Shown piece after piece: positions 47,285 through 59,129 of a stretch of 64,000 nucleotides of DNA. The translations under genes were made by a program, and so were the position numbers. Within the stretch, counting starts at the first letter, position 1. Each line of letters starts with the position of its first letter. The notes under the pieces are model-generated. The model did not search any database, was not told the origin of the DNA, and saw only the letters and a list, made by a program, of their open reading frames with translations. The stretch is from Apiotrichum sp. Y4204. Its lineage: Eukaryota; Basidiomycota; Tremellomycetes; Trichosporonales; Trichosporonaceae. Location of the stretch: NCBI GenBank assembly GCA_025531455.1, contig JAMYHL010000018.1:372001-436000 (forward strand), read 5' to 3'.

Positions 47285-49191
47285 TTACTGTTTGAGCTGG
47301 GCAGAGATGTCCTCGGCCCAGGCCTTGAGGTCGTCCTGGGTGACAGTCGAGTTGCGGATCCAGTCCGATTCCTGCAATGTCAGAGATACTCTGGCAGTTC
47401 CCAACCTACAAGCAGCGACTGGGGCGAGGCACGCTTCACGGGGTCCTTATCAAGACAATTGTCAACAAACGTAATGGCCTCCTCGGGGAAAGTGAACCGC
47501 TTGTTGTTGACGAGACGTGGGGCAGGCTCGTTAACGATATGTTGCAGCAAATCCAGAATGGACATAGTCATGCCCCCGCCCCCCAGAGACACGCCGCGCT
47601 TGCGGTGGCGCTTCGCCGCGAGGTTGGGCCGTTGAGAGGAGAGCGGCAGCGTGGCATCAGGGTCAAATGTGTCGTTCACATCCTCGTCGTAGCCCGATTC
47701 CGAATCGCTGTCGACGGGGTCTGCGAAAGGGAAACGGCCCTGCGCCAACTCGACCAGCGAGATGCCAACCGACCACACGTCGGATTTGATCGTGTATTTC
47801 TCGCCTTGGATGCGCTCCGGCTGATGGTCAGTTGCCACCAGAGGAGGAACAACCCACGCTCATGTATGTGCTCGTGCCCACAAACGTGTTCGCGATCGAG
47901 TTAATGAGCTCGCCGGAGACTCCAAAGTCGCAGATCTTGATCTGGCCTTGCGAGTTGGCAAGAATGTTGGAAGGCTTGATGTCTGTGGAGAAGGGTCAGA
48001 GTAGGTTCACGCTTGCCAGTTCCAAGCTACTCACCACGATGAATGATACGATGGACATCATACAAGTAGACGAGGCCACGAAGCACCGCTTCTGCAACCT
48101 TGCCTACAATGTTGATAGGAACAGCACCCGTATGGCGATAAATGTAATCGAGCGACCTGGAAACAATAAGCAACGAGAAAGTCGCGGAATGGTGACGGCA
48201 ACTTTGAACGCTTGTCGCGAACAAAAGCAGATGAACGGAAGGCACATACCCGAGGTCCATGAACTCCATGACAATTCCAACGTGCACGTCCACCGGGAAA
48301 CAACCATAGTATCCCACGATGTACGGTGACGAGCAGTCGTTCATGATCTGGAGCTCGCGAAGGATCTGCTTGCGGACAGACGGCTTTGCATCGACGAGAA
48401 TGAGCTGAAGAACGTGTCAGTGTCCACATACGTCCACGTCGCCGACGTATTTCACTCACCTTCTTTGCCATGACACACTTGCGTCTCTTGTTCCAAACTT
48501 TGGTGACCGTTCCACCATTTCCAGCACCGAGATCAGAAAGAACCTCCAGATCCTCGTCCTTGACCAAGTCGTCATCGTGCTTTTTGCGTTTGCCATTGCT
48601 GTGCTTCTTCCGCGTTGATCCGCTCGACGACGAAGTGTGGCGTTCAGCAGAGGGAGCCTGAATGGTAGTACAGGTTGCGGTGGTCTGGCTCAGCGTAGTC
48701 ACAGCCTCAGAAGAGTGGTGCTGGCGGCGTGGAGGGCGGGGAGGAGGAAGACCGGCGGAAGGGGTGCTAGTTGCGCTAGGAGCGTGACCAGTGGTGGCGG
48801 TAGGGGTGATTTGAACCGGGGAGACAGCAGTTGGGGATTCCGGTCCAGAGGCAAACGACGACGAGCTAGACCTTGAGGAAAGCTGTAGGCGTGCAATTTC
48901 GTCTCGAAGTCGGTCCGCCTCCGGGACCCAGCTGACACTTCCGCCGTCGTTGTCTGCTGACGAGTCTGGCCCTGTGGTGATGATAGAAGCACCGCGGGAA
49001 ACCGGCTTGGGAATTGAGCGAGAAATATCTAGGCCGAGCGGTTTCTTGCGCGAGATGGATGACTTGACTGCTGCAAACGGGTGAGGCTTGCTTGGCGAGG
49101 CCGAGTCTGGTCCTGGCATGCTGAGCGAGGGTGCTGGCCCGCCTCCTAGAGTGAGACTGGGTCGCGAGGATGAATTGTCAACGTTGGGCAT
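47285..49191 (-). CDS. STE7: STE7/Fuz7-type MAP kinase kinase (pheromone pathway)
   Basis: Six exons (48460-49191, 48250-48404, 48035-48156, 47858-47982, 47410-47820, 47285-47371) encode 543 residues. A disordered Ser/Pro-rich N-terminus of about 210 residues precedes the kinase. Hallmarks: P-loop [16 protein letters not shown]-type [22 protein letters not shown], catalytic loop [25 protein letters not shown], activation segment [18 protein letters not shown]. The S-x3-T pair marks a MEK. The ERIQG and LGAGNGGTV wording matches the Ste7/Fuz7 group, which carries mating and filamentation signals in basidiomycetes. An insert of about 60 acidic and basic residues follows GRFPFAD, typical of MEKs at this site though longer than most. 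The last exon supplies SDWIRN and the end of the kinase lobe. MKK of the cell-wall pathway is the alternative. Confidence 0.88.
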
Positions 49192-49586
49192 TGTTGCTGC
49201 AAGTGCCGTGCGGCAAGTATGTTGCGGAGGGAAGGGTGGTGAAGAGACGAAGAGATGGATTGATCAGAAGACGACCCAAAAGACGGTGATGGTGGATGAT
49301 GCAAATGACAAAGACTTTGACAACGTGTGCGTATGCTGATGTGCCAGTTTAATGTGTGTGAGGTTGATGATCCGGCGGCAGGGCGCCAGTGCGTACGCCG
49401 CGTGTTCGTGTCAATGGAGGGGTCAATAGGGAACGCCTGTGGACACCGTGCGCGGAGGCGGGTGGTGGTGATGCTGAGGGAGTGTGTGTAATGGAAGGAT
49501 GGGGGTCGTAAGACAGATCAAAAGAGTCGAGCGTCGTGTGAGCGTGTATGTGTGGACTGGAGGGCGAGTGAATCGTGTCGAGTCCT

Positions 49587-49619
<33 letters not shown>

Positions 49620-51584
49620 GGGAACGGGATTTGCTGTACCGGCGAGATCGAGGGCCAAAGATGCCTTTGACAGCAAGCAAGCAGCTGCAGCCTTGAAATG
49701 GTGTTTCGGAGCAGTGAGAGAAGGCCGAGGATGGCCAGGAATGGTAGTGTTGGCGGGATTATCCTCAATGCTGAATGTAGCAAGCAAGCTGTCTCTCTCG
49801 CACGCGCTCTCGATTGAGGCTTGCCCGGTCGGCGGCCAAGGTGCTAGGTGTGGTGGTGCGGTGGTGAGCGTGGTGGTCTGGTGATCTGGTAAAATGGTAG
49901 AGTGCGGTGCTGGTGCGGTGCGCGGTGTGCGGTGCGCGGTGCCCGACTTCCGAGAACAGAGAGCAGGGCAAAAGGGACGGAAAGACGGGAACAGGAAGAG
50001 GGGGGGGGAGGGGGACCGAGGGAGGGCAAAAGGAAAATGGAATATGAGAAAGGGGGGGGAGGAGGCGCCACAGAGAGAGGTCCAGAGAGGGGAATAGGCC
50101 TCGAATAGGATAGTTGAACAAACACGATAATAACAACAAGAGTTTATTTGTAGACGTATTAGAATAATAGAGGTCTTTTCAGAGCATCTCCAGTGGCCAG
50201 TGGCCAGCGTCTCCACTGTCAATCGAACTGAATAATCCGCAGGCTCGAATGCTGAAAATGATAATGGTATTGTTGTGGCGAGAGAGCACTGCAACAACAA
50301 GCGGTCGGCACCACCACCATCTACACTACTGATTGGATCTCTTGTCCAAGATCGATCTGGTTCGGTGTAGGATCCAGGATATCCAGGTCAGCTGTGACAA
50401 CCACGACAGCCAGCGTGCTACCAGGACGCCCAGCTCAAGCAGGCCAACAGGAGCGCGCCCGCCGATGACAGCCAAAGGGACCGAAAAGGCACAAGGTGGG
50501 TCCATGCTAACCAGAAAAAGCACTTTGAATGAGCTACATACATGAACGATCAACTGCACTTTGGGCATCGGGGATCCAGAAAGCTCTTTCGATTAAGATT
50601 GTTCCTAAGGCCCAGGGCACCGCTTGGCTATTAGGCAGCTCGCCAATGTCCCCTTCCGCTGGGAGGCAGCTATGCATCGATCCGCATTGATGCTGTGCCC
50701 ATGCTGTTTTCCAAAGGGCGGCTACCACCGCATCGACCCCACTCCCACACGTCTCCAAACCCCATTCCACACAAGCCAGGTTATGCAGGACATTTGAGGA
50801 ATTGAGGATGGCTTCATTAGAGGCCTCGAGGGTCGCGCGCCGGTGGTGTCTGTGTGGCTGGTGGCAAACCGCAGAGGCATGAACGAACAATCTGAGGGCT
50901 CTAAACAGAACGAGCCTCCCACTCGCAGCAGTCTTGAATGGCTCGGCCTTGGCCCTCTGGATCTCGAGGATCTGGTGATCTGGCAGCGGACAGCATCATG
51001 AATGACCTCACTTCGCGGCACAGCGAGATCTCCCTTCCTCTTCCATTCAATTCTCTCGTGTCAACTCCACTCCCCACAGGCCACAGGACCACTTCCTATC
51101 GTCTTGACCGACGTCACAATGAGCTTGCAGTAAACAGCGAATAATGTAGTGACATTATTACGTTCGGCGTTGTCGACACCCACAGTGTTCCGTATCTGCA
51201 TGCTGCGATGAGATGAGAGCGAGAAGGGCCGTAGCACAGCACAATGATATACGAGGACAGTTTCAGGCACCAAGCCCTTCCAGGGATGTCAATCCCGGTG
51301 GCGCGCCATTCATGCTGGTCTCCGCGCCCTCCGGCCCTCCTCCATGTCTCTCCCGTGTCCGAGTCCCTTCTTCTCCTCATCATGTGCGTACATGCTCTGT
51401 GTCTCTGTCTCTGTCTCCCTCTCCCTGCTCTACCTCCGATACCCTTTTTTGGGGTGCCGAGAGGAACTTGACCGGCTTGACCCTGCAAAGCCCAAAGCTT
51501 CCGCAATTCATCAGCCTACAGCTGTGTCCACCGTGGCGCATTGCTTCGGTCATGTCACCTGGGTTTATTGACCTATCAAGCTAG
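49192..51584. other. Intergenic, upstream of STE7
   Basis: About 2.4 kb with no supportable gene. From about 49560 to 50100 the + strand is purine-rich (including a GA microsatellite), so the STE7 sense strand is C/T-rich; likely a leader or promoter. Confidence 0.45.
49587..49618. repeat. (GA)n microsatellite
   Basis: A GA dinucleotide run with one interruption, in the presumed STE7 promoter or leader. Confidence 0.85.
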
Positions 51585-51804
51585 CTTGAGGCTGTCGCGA
51601 ACCCGATCATGGTACGTAGAACGCACTCGCGAGAGAATGAGCTCGCGAGAGAATGTGGATGTGGAACAAGAGACTGACATTTCACAGCAGAAGTTCTACG
51701 CCGCCTCTGGTGGTGCACCGGGTGGCGCTTCTGGCGCTGCTGCCGGCGGTGGTTTCCTATATGGTGCTGCCTCAAAGGCTGGCCCTTCCGTCAACGAGAT
51801 CAAC
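51585..51804 (+). pseudogene. Decayed C-terminal fragment of a cytosolic Hsp70 gene
   Basis: The frame LEAVANPIM (51585-51611) runs into a GTACGT donor. After an acceptor near 51687 it resumes as QKFYAASGGAPGGASGAAAG, then GGGF...GAASKAGPSV. This is the end of the cytosolic Hsp70 substrate-binding lid and its Gly/Ala-rich tail. In a working protein the tail would close with PSVEEVD and stop; here it reads PSVNEIN and continues without a stop. Nothing before 51585 matches the rest of Hsp70, so the ATPase and most of the substrate-binding domain are missing. It looks like a stray 3' copy with its intron retained, which argues for a DNA-level duplication and against a retrocopy. Not expected to make a functional chaperone. 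Confidence 0.75.
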
Positions 51805-52771
51805 AGATCATCAAGATTTCGATCCTATTCTCTGCTGCAACACCAGACATTGCTGCCAGCACAGGCCCCAGTTCCAAGCCGAAACGTGGCCATGCATGCA
51901 TTGGGCGCTGCTTGTAACTCGCTGTTTGCATGCATGCATTTGGAGTTACGAGTAATGTCCTCTGACGGGCGCGACTGACTGTGGCTGGCGGCCCGCGCCC
52001 GTCATTGTTCCAGATGGTCTGTTTCATTCCACCGGCCGGGATGTGTAATTAGTTTCTGCATATCTTCATTAACATTGTTCCTTGTTATCGTCATTAAGAG
52101 AGATAATCATATCATACCAAGATACTCCGCGCCCTTCGCAGCGCCCCCCCCATTCGCCTCTTGGCCCTTTTCTTTGATGAGAACATTGCTTCTCCATCTC
52201 TTTTGTTACACTCCCCGTCCTGCTTCGTCCGGGCCGTCGCAGATCCTCAACAGCATCATCCTCACGGGTGACATTTTTGGTGCTCCTCAACATCTCGGAC
52301 GTTGATCTCGCTGTCATAATTTAAACCGGTCGGAGGCTGAAAGCACTACCGCGGGTGCCACCAAAATACGAAACGAGCCCGCACTGTGGTAGGGCCCTCT
52401 GGCTCCCGCGTCTTGGTCCTGTGAATCGCGTAAACACCACCACCTGTTAGCACTCCCCTCTTCCGCAAAAGATCCACAAGACGACGCGGCGAGACGCTTC
52501 CCACTCGCAACCGCGATCGGGGTATCATATCTCTCGCACTTCTTTCCATCTCCTATTATCATCTCATCTTGCTCGATCACGCACACCAAACGCTGGTCTC
52601 CCACGCGCACGCGCCGGTTCATATTTAAATATTTACGGTTTGGGTTAGGAGGCAGGAAAGCACAAGCGCACCACCACCCCGTATGCGCGCGGTGTGCAGA
52701 AGCACCACACAAACAGTGGCTTCCATCCCACCCAGCGGCCAGCGGTGTGCTCACAGCACGCGTCGGCGATC
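51805..52771. other. Intergenic, upstream of the 1302-aa gene
   Basis: About 970 bp of noncoding sequence. Contains an AT-rich TTAAATATTTA-like patch near 52621-52635 about 140 bp before the next start codon, a possible promoter element. No gene seen. Confidence 0.4.
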
Positions 52772-55700
52772 ATGACCTCGTCTCCGCACTCCTCCTACTC
52801 GCATCCACACCTCGGGGATTCCCATTCATCTCATTCCCACTCACACCTGCAACAACATCCCTACCAGCGTCCGACTCCCCCACCGATCCCTCGACGGCAT
52901 CCATCACGGTCTCACGGTACATCTTCATCGTCCCCGACATCGTCCATCAACGGTAGCAGGTCGGGATCCACTTCTCCCCAAAACACCTACGCCCAGCTGC
53001 TTCATTCCAACACCTATTCCAAAGCCGACAACTCGTCGCGCCTCTCAAACGACCACCACCCAACATTGCCTTCTGCCGCCCACGTCCGTTCGCAGACCGA
53101 AACGCTGCGCGACAGCGGTAGCAGCTACGCGTCCAACGACCATTACTTTGACGATCACCGCACCGCAGCGTACGACCGTCGAGGGTCGTCGTCCGCCATC
53201 CTGACGCGCCCGAGCACAGCGGCGTCGGGCCGGTCGACGTCGGGTGCGACCGGATCACCCCCGCATGCACAGCCGGTGTCCCCCAATGTCGGCCGCATTG
53301 CGCAAGGCTTAGGGCTCGGCGCCGTGGGCCTCGGACCCGTCCGGATCGACTTCAAAGACTGGGTCAAGGCCGGGCGTGAAGCGCGGGAAGGGTCTGTCGA
53401 GCACCCGCCGAGAGAAGGAGAGTATCATCCTCACACGCCAGGCGCGGTTCACACTCCTGAGCGGGATATTTCTGAGCGCTTTCCCCAGCACTATGACCAA
53501 CATCATGTCGAAGGAAACGGGCACAGTAATGGCGGCAGCGACGAGAGCTTCTCTCATCATTCGCCCCGAAATTCCGATAACACGGGTGGTGCGAAGCACA
53601 CCGAGAACGGATCAGGATCCGGGGTACGTGCATGTTTGCGAGGAGACCGTGTGTACAATATACAATGCAGCTGACCATGACAGCCGTCAAGCGCGAGCAC
53701 AAGTATGAGCGCAGAGCCACGGCGCCTCTCGCTCATTCGCAGCTCCATTCTTGATTCCTCTCTCGAGTCATCACACTCCATGTCGTCTCTTAGCATCGAC
53801 TCCAACCACAGTCCGCAAGGCCAAGACCTGCCCCGGCGGGTGTCATCACGTGCTTCTGACCGCGTTCAGCTCACGTCCGAGAGTTTGCGAAACACCACCT
53901 CAACCCCGCGCCGGCAATCCTCTGATCTTACTCGCGACTTTAGCAACTTGAGCATGAGCAGCACGGCTCGCGCTTCGCCGCAGCGGATGAGCAACCCGCC
54001 GCAATCACCCAGGCTCAACTCTCCTGTTAACCGCGAATCACCACGAGTCAACAGTCCGCTGGAACGTCGGTTCCCACGGCGCCTAGTGACGCGCAATGAC
54101 AGCACGTCGGGCCCTGTGCAGCCACGAGTAGATGAAGAAGAAACAGAGTCTCTCGCGTCTCACGATCGGGATACGCCGTCAAAGACGCTGGAGGAACGGT
54201 TGCGCGAGGCGGACGACATGGGCGGCAGGCGCTCAGCGCGTCGCAGCATTGACTTGCAATCACAAACAACACCGGTGCGCCGCTACGCCTCGATGCGTGT
54301 GCAGAGTGGATACGAGGACCGCGAGTCTTCTCAACCACCGGACGACAGCCCCAACACAACATCTACCAGACCTGGATCGAGTGGAGGGCGTGTGGGCAAG
54401 GTGAGGCAGCCCATACCTCCAGAGTTTCAGAACGGTGGCTTTGTGAGTGTGTCTCTTGATCGTATGCTGATGGCAGTTCACGCCGCCCTCTCGGACCGAG
54501 CCCGCCAATGTAGACCTCAACCAGTCCCCTGCTCCGCTATCGCGTGAGCGCCCGATGTCACGAGCCAACGACGAACTTCATCTTACATCGCCAAGATCCC
54601 AACGCTCCTTTGCCACGGCGCGGCCGCACAGCGTCTTGGATGGGCGCCGGGATAGTCCTTTGCGCGGCTGGCCGAGCCGATCAAGCAATGTCGGTAGCAC
54701 GTACGCGCGGCCCGATTCGCGCAGCGACTTTGACCGCTTTCAGTCTGGCAGTCGCCGCCGTGAATTCCCCACTCGCAATCGCCCAGAAAGCATGTTGGAG
54801 ACCAACACAGAGCGCGATCGCTATGATGCGAGCATGAGCACACCGAGTCGGATGCGCTTCGCGGAAGCGGACCGGTCAGCTCATCTCAACGCTTTGATTG
54901 GCACTCGTGGCGAGCGTGGGGACCGAGTCGATCGGGGGGACGGCACCTACCGAGGAAGTGGCGACTTTTCTCTTCGAATGCGCGACCTCGGTGCTGAGGC
55001 ACCCCGCACACCCCTCTCACCGAACGACTCGGTCTCCGTTGTCGGTTCCCGCGCAGATGTGGGTTCGGGGCGGAAGGACCCGTTGGACATAATTCGCAGA
55101 CTGGAGGAGACGCGTGCCAATTCGCAGCGGCGATGGGAGGAGGACCGCTCGATGTCGGTGCTTGGAGATCGGTCACCTTCGGTGTACGAGCGGTCGCGCT
55201 ACGGCGAGCGTGAAGTATTAGCCCGTCCTGCGTCCCGCGTGGAAGACAACGGCCGGTCGTCATCGCGAATGTCGAGCGTTTCCCGGATCCGACACTCTGC
55301 ATCCATGATGTCCGTTGCGTCGCATCGCGAGTCGTCCGTTTATGGTACCCCCCGTACTCAACCGCTCACACGGCAACGCACACATTCCGGCGAGGACGGC
55401 TCCGTGGCCGACAGCCCATTGCTCGGGCGCACAAGTCGCGCCTCGGGATCGATTAGCGGATCAGTGGAGCCACGCATTGTACGACGGAGTCAAACGAGCA
55501 TGGGAAGCAAGTCGACCGGCAGCAGTGGGAACGAGGCACTTGCGACGGAGCATGGTAAAAACCTCGTTGACGCAGCCAAAGTGCTCGACCGGAAACTTGA
55601 GTTCGATCCAGGAATCATTACCCGACTCACTGCGGCGGCAGGGACTGGCGAGCGAGCAAATGCTGGTATTCGCGCTGCAGCTGCCATTGCAGGCGAGCTG

Positions 55701-56774
55701 GCGCTCGACGTCGAACTACATGACGGAGACGCCCTTGAGCTGGTACGAGAACGCCTTCCGCGCCTGGCGGTTACACTCAAGGAGGCTGGCCGCTCGTCTG
55801 ACCAGGCGGTGCGGGACCTCACCGACGCCATACTCGCCATCCGGGGTCATAGCGGCGGACAAGGCGTCGGGGCACCCAACAGGGCAACTGCAACTCCGCA
55901 ACGTCGCGCGGACAGCATGTACGTCACGCGGGAGCCAGCATCGGAGCCGCTGCACCGCCGTGGGTGGTCGACCACAATCGACACTCCACTGTCGCGGCAC
56001 AGCACGTACTCGACACTGCCCCACTCGCCCTCAGCACGACTGAGCCTACTTGGTGGACGGGAGACTCCTAGAGTCGAGAGGTCCTCAACGTACGAGTCCG
56101 CTACCCCAACCTCGGCCAGCCGCCATGAGACAAACTCGCGCTTTGATGGCCCACGCTCTCTCGACCCCATCCAGCAGAGCCCACCACGACCGCCGAGCCA
56201 TCATACCTCACCCTCATCGGGGCAAAGGGAATCTTTCCGCCTCACCTCCCCCCCGCCGCGGACTGAGCGCGCACCGTCGCGTCAGATGGGGCACTCACGT
56301 CGGTCACTTGACCGAGTCTTCGCACCAGCTCCGTCTCCGGCGACAACTCCCCAGCCGCAACAACAGCCGCAAGAACGGCCCGAGCCTCACGGAACCTCCG
56401 GGCCGGCACATTCTCCGCCTGTTCTGAGAAAACAGGCCTCCGTCCTTAGCACCCACACCGTACGGGCGCACAGCTTTGTTCCCTCCGCGCCTCCGGAGCC
56501 GACCACCGCGATCTCCAACTCGCCTGCCTACTCGCAGCCGTCCCTTCCGCACCGGAATGAGACGGAGGAGGCCCGCCCGGCGCACGCCAAGAAGGACTCG
56601 ATTTCAAGCACCAGCAGCCAGCTCTCGCGCAACGGCGACCCGGTGTTCGTTGCTCAGGGATCACCTGAAGTACATGTACAGCGGTCGGGCACGTTTGGTG
56701 CCGCCGAGGGCGCAAAAATGCGCGAGAGCGTGAGCGAGCGTTTCCGCAAACACCTCACTGGCGAGCACGCATAG
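52772..56774 (+). CDS. Unrecognised 1302-aa Ser/Arg-rich protein
   Basis: Exons 52772-53623, 53684-54442 and 54477-56774; the second intron is 34 nt and all phases match. Nearly the whole protein is disordered, rich in Ser, Arg, Pro and His. The start is His/Ser-rich (HSSHSHSHLQQH). A more ordered stretch near residues 175-215 reads VGRIAQGLGLGAVGLGPVRIDFKDWVKAGREARE. The segment from about 888 to 995 looks helical and folded: LATEHGKNLVDAAKVLDRKLEFD, then AGIRAAAAIAGELALDVELHD, then AVRDLTDAILAIRG. An element RRLEETRANSQRRWEED precedes it. Many SP, TP and RxxS sites suggest heavy phosphorylation. Possible roles include a cytoskeletal or polarity scaffold, but I recognise no family. The start was chosen as the first in-frame ATG after an upstream in-frame region lacking one. 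Confidence 0.75.
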
Positions 56775-57983
56775 GCGTAGTGTAGTATCACATGTGATGA
56801 ATGGGTAGAGTGCGATGCTCGGCTGTCGCGGGCAACTGATGTACACACTGATGCCGAGATTTATCCCTTGGGACCCGCTTAACCTGACAGTGCTCGAAAC
56901 ATATCCCCAGGTGTAATCACTATGCATAACTCGGGGAACCGCCACAGCAGCCTCATCCGCAAGCTCACACTCGCCACATAGTGAGCTCGGACTCGGCACC
57001 GGCGCATCGGACATTCGGAGCTGGAAGCACGCACAGACCGCGTGCTCTGAAACCCCACAACTGACTTTCCCTGGGTGATCGAAGTCCGGACGCGGGGCAC
57101 GCGTATGCCCGGCGATAGAGCTGTTATCTAGACGCCGACAGGGGACCGCGATGAGGTGCGGGGCGGATGATGGGGCGAGCGGGGCGGGGCGGGGCCAGCG
57201 CGGAGAGCGGGGTGAACTTGTTGATGCGGAGCCGGGTTCGAGGGGATGTGGGGCTAGAGGAACGTCGTGGAGATGCTGTGGAGATGCCCGTGGAGACGGG
57301 AGTGGAGGTGCTCGTGGAGACCGGAGCGGAGAGCATGGAGATGCGGAGAGTGTGGAGACCTAGGGAGAGCTTTGTGATGTGGAGACCGTGGGGACCGTCG
57401 GGGCCATGGTGATCATGGACGGCGGAGAGCGCGGAGATGGTGTGGAGCGACGCTTGGCATTGTGGAGAGACGTGGAGATGGTACGGAGGCATGACACGGT
57501 CGCAGTGCGGGGTGTCGACCCGGCGATCTCAAGTATCCGGGATCCGGGTCGACGAGGCTTGAGTGCGATGAACCCCGTCCCGGGTCATATATCCTGACAT
57601 TGAGCTTGAGGTCATATGAGCGCTGCTTGTCAACGGCCACCTGATGCTCTACCTCATCAATGATCGCTTCGTCGCCGTCATTGATCGCATGTATGATGCG
57701 TATTGGGATTATGTACGTCGTCGTCGTTCCAATTGTGATGGCGATCAGGTGTTGAACGGTGTTCGATTTGCTATGTTGAGTAAGTTCTTTTTCGCCAGAT
57801 GCCCTGACGACTGGGTGTTGCTCAGTGCTCAATGTCCAAGTGTTCTTTTAGATGATAATCATTGCAATTGCCTTCATCGGCGTCTAAAGTTCTATGCTAC
57901 GAATGAGAGTGATCTAATGATCGTGCTATTGTGTCGTCGAACGGATAATGAGAGTGCGATAGTGATACAAAAAAGAAGAGAAT
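56775..57983. other. Convergent intergenic region, about 1.2 kb
   Basis: Between two convergent stops. It holds a purine-rich degenerate minisatellite (57240-57480) and otherwise no feature; frames are short or repeat-driven. Confidence 0.45.
57240..57480. repeat. Degenerate GTGGAGA-type minisatellite
   Basis: About a dozen imperfect copies of GTGGAGA(T/C) spaced 9-14 bp apart on the + strand (for example GTGGAGATGC, GTGGAGACCG, GCGGAGAGC). Purine-rich strand asymmetry. No coding signature. Confidence 0.65.
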
Positions 57984-59129
57984 TTACTCCTCGGCCTGGA
58001 GCTCGCGGACCTTGTTGGCGTTGCCAGCCAGTGCCCGCTTGAACGACTCGAGGGTGACGCTTGTGCCGTTCTGGCTCGGGCGGCGGTCGGCGGGCTTGAG
58101 CTCGGGCGAGCCCGGGGTCGAGGATGCCGGGGTGCCGACGACCGAGTCGTTGCCGGTGAGCTCGCCGGTCGGGCGGATGGTGCCGGCAATACGCTGGCGG
58201 TCGCCCGAGAACGACTGCGCACGGCTGCCTGCCGGGGTAACCAGCGGAGTCGAGTCGGGGGTGGCGCGCGGCTCGGTACGGCCAACGGGCTGCTCGATGA
58301 TCAGGCGGAAGGTGTTGGTCTCGGTGCACCACGACGCGGTGACCTTGGAAAGGTCCTCGACGAGGAAGTCTGGGCTCTCCTTCTCGAGGTCCTCGGCCGA
58401 GTGCGATGTGCAGGTGGCGAGGACGAGGGAGCCGGCGGCCTTACCGGCACGGATACCGGTGGGTGCGTCCTCAACAACAAGAGACTCGAAGGGCGAGGCG
58501 TTGCAGCCCGACGCGCCGAGGAGGTAGGGGTCGGGGTGGGGCTTGCCCTTCTTGACCGAGTCGGCGGTGACGAAGATGTTGGGGGTGGTCAGGCCAGCGA
58601 TGGGGATGGCCTGGCCGGCGTAGAAGTGGGTCGAGGAGGTGCAGATGGCCCACTTCTCCTCGCCGTTGCGGAGGTGGCGGTGCTCCGAGAGGTCGTTGAG
58701 GAGCTTCTCGACACCAGGGAGGACCTGGATGCCGGAGCCGCCGCCGGCGAGGCGGCCAATCTCCTCGGCGTTGGAGAGAATGGCACGCTCAAAGCGCATG
58801 ACCTCCTCGGGGAGCTCGTCCTCGGGGATGAAGCACCACTTGCGGAGGGCGTCGATGGTGCGGTATCCGTGGGCCGAGTGGAGGATGTGGTCAAGGTCGA
58901 GGGGGTACTTCTCGGCGAAGAGCTCCCAGGCCTTGACGACGGCAGGCGACGAGTTGATGAGGGTGCCGTCCATATCGAAGAGGACCGAGGCGACGTTGAT
59001 CTCAACAATGTTCGAGCTCGTCACGTCCGAGATGGAGGCGCGACGAGAGCCCATCGCCGAGGCGGGGAGAGAAGAAGCGGGGGTCGGCATAGCCGACATC
59101 TGGAAGGCCTCCTTGGTGAAAACGGACAT
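57984..59129 (-). CDS. HAD phosphatase, glycerol-3-phosphate phosphatase (GPP) type
   Basis: A single exon of 381 residues. HAD motif I is FDMDGTLINSS, the nucleophile Asp being the first of the DxD pair. Motif II is CTSSTHFY, motif III lies in the Lys of KKGKPHPDPYLLGA, and motif IV is VVEDAPTGIRAG. The cap region (HGYRTIDALRKW) and the overall wording match the yeast Gpp1/Gpp2 and DOG1/DOG2 sugar-phosphate phosphatases. Glycerol-3-phosphate phosphatase is favoured because GPD1 lies head-to-head next door. The catalytic part ends near residue 265; about 115 further residues form a Ser/Thr/Pro-rich tail not found in the ~250-residue yeast enzymes. The start at 59129 skips an upstream in-frame Met at 59192 that would add 21 unconvincing residues. 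2-Deoxyglucose-6-phosphate-type phosphatase is the alternative. Confidence 0.85.
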   Translation of the reverse strand: MSVFTKEAFQMSAMPTPASSLPASAMGSRRASISDVTSSNIVEINVASVLFDMDGTLINSSPAVVKAWELFAEKYPLDLDHILHSAHGYRTIDALRKWCFIPEDELPEEVMRFERAILSNAEEIGRLAGGGSGIQVLPGVEKLLNDLSEHRHLRNGEEKWAICTSSTHFYAGQAIPIAGLTTPNIFVTADSVKKGKPHPDPYLLGASGCNASPFESLVVEDAPTGIRAGKAAGSLVLATCTSHSAEDLEKESPDFLVEDLSKVTASWCTETNTFRLIIEQPVGRTEPRATPDSTPLVTPAGSRAQSFSGDRQRIAGTIRPTGELTGNDSVVGTPASSTPGSPELKPADRRPSQNGTSVTLESFKRALAGNANKVRELQAEE

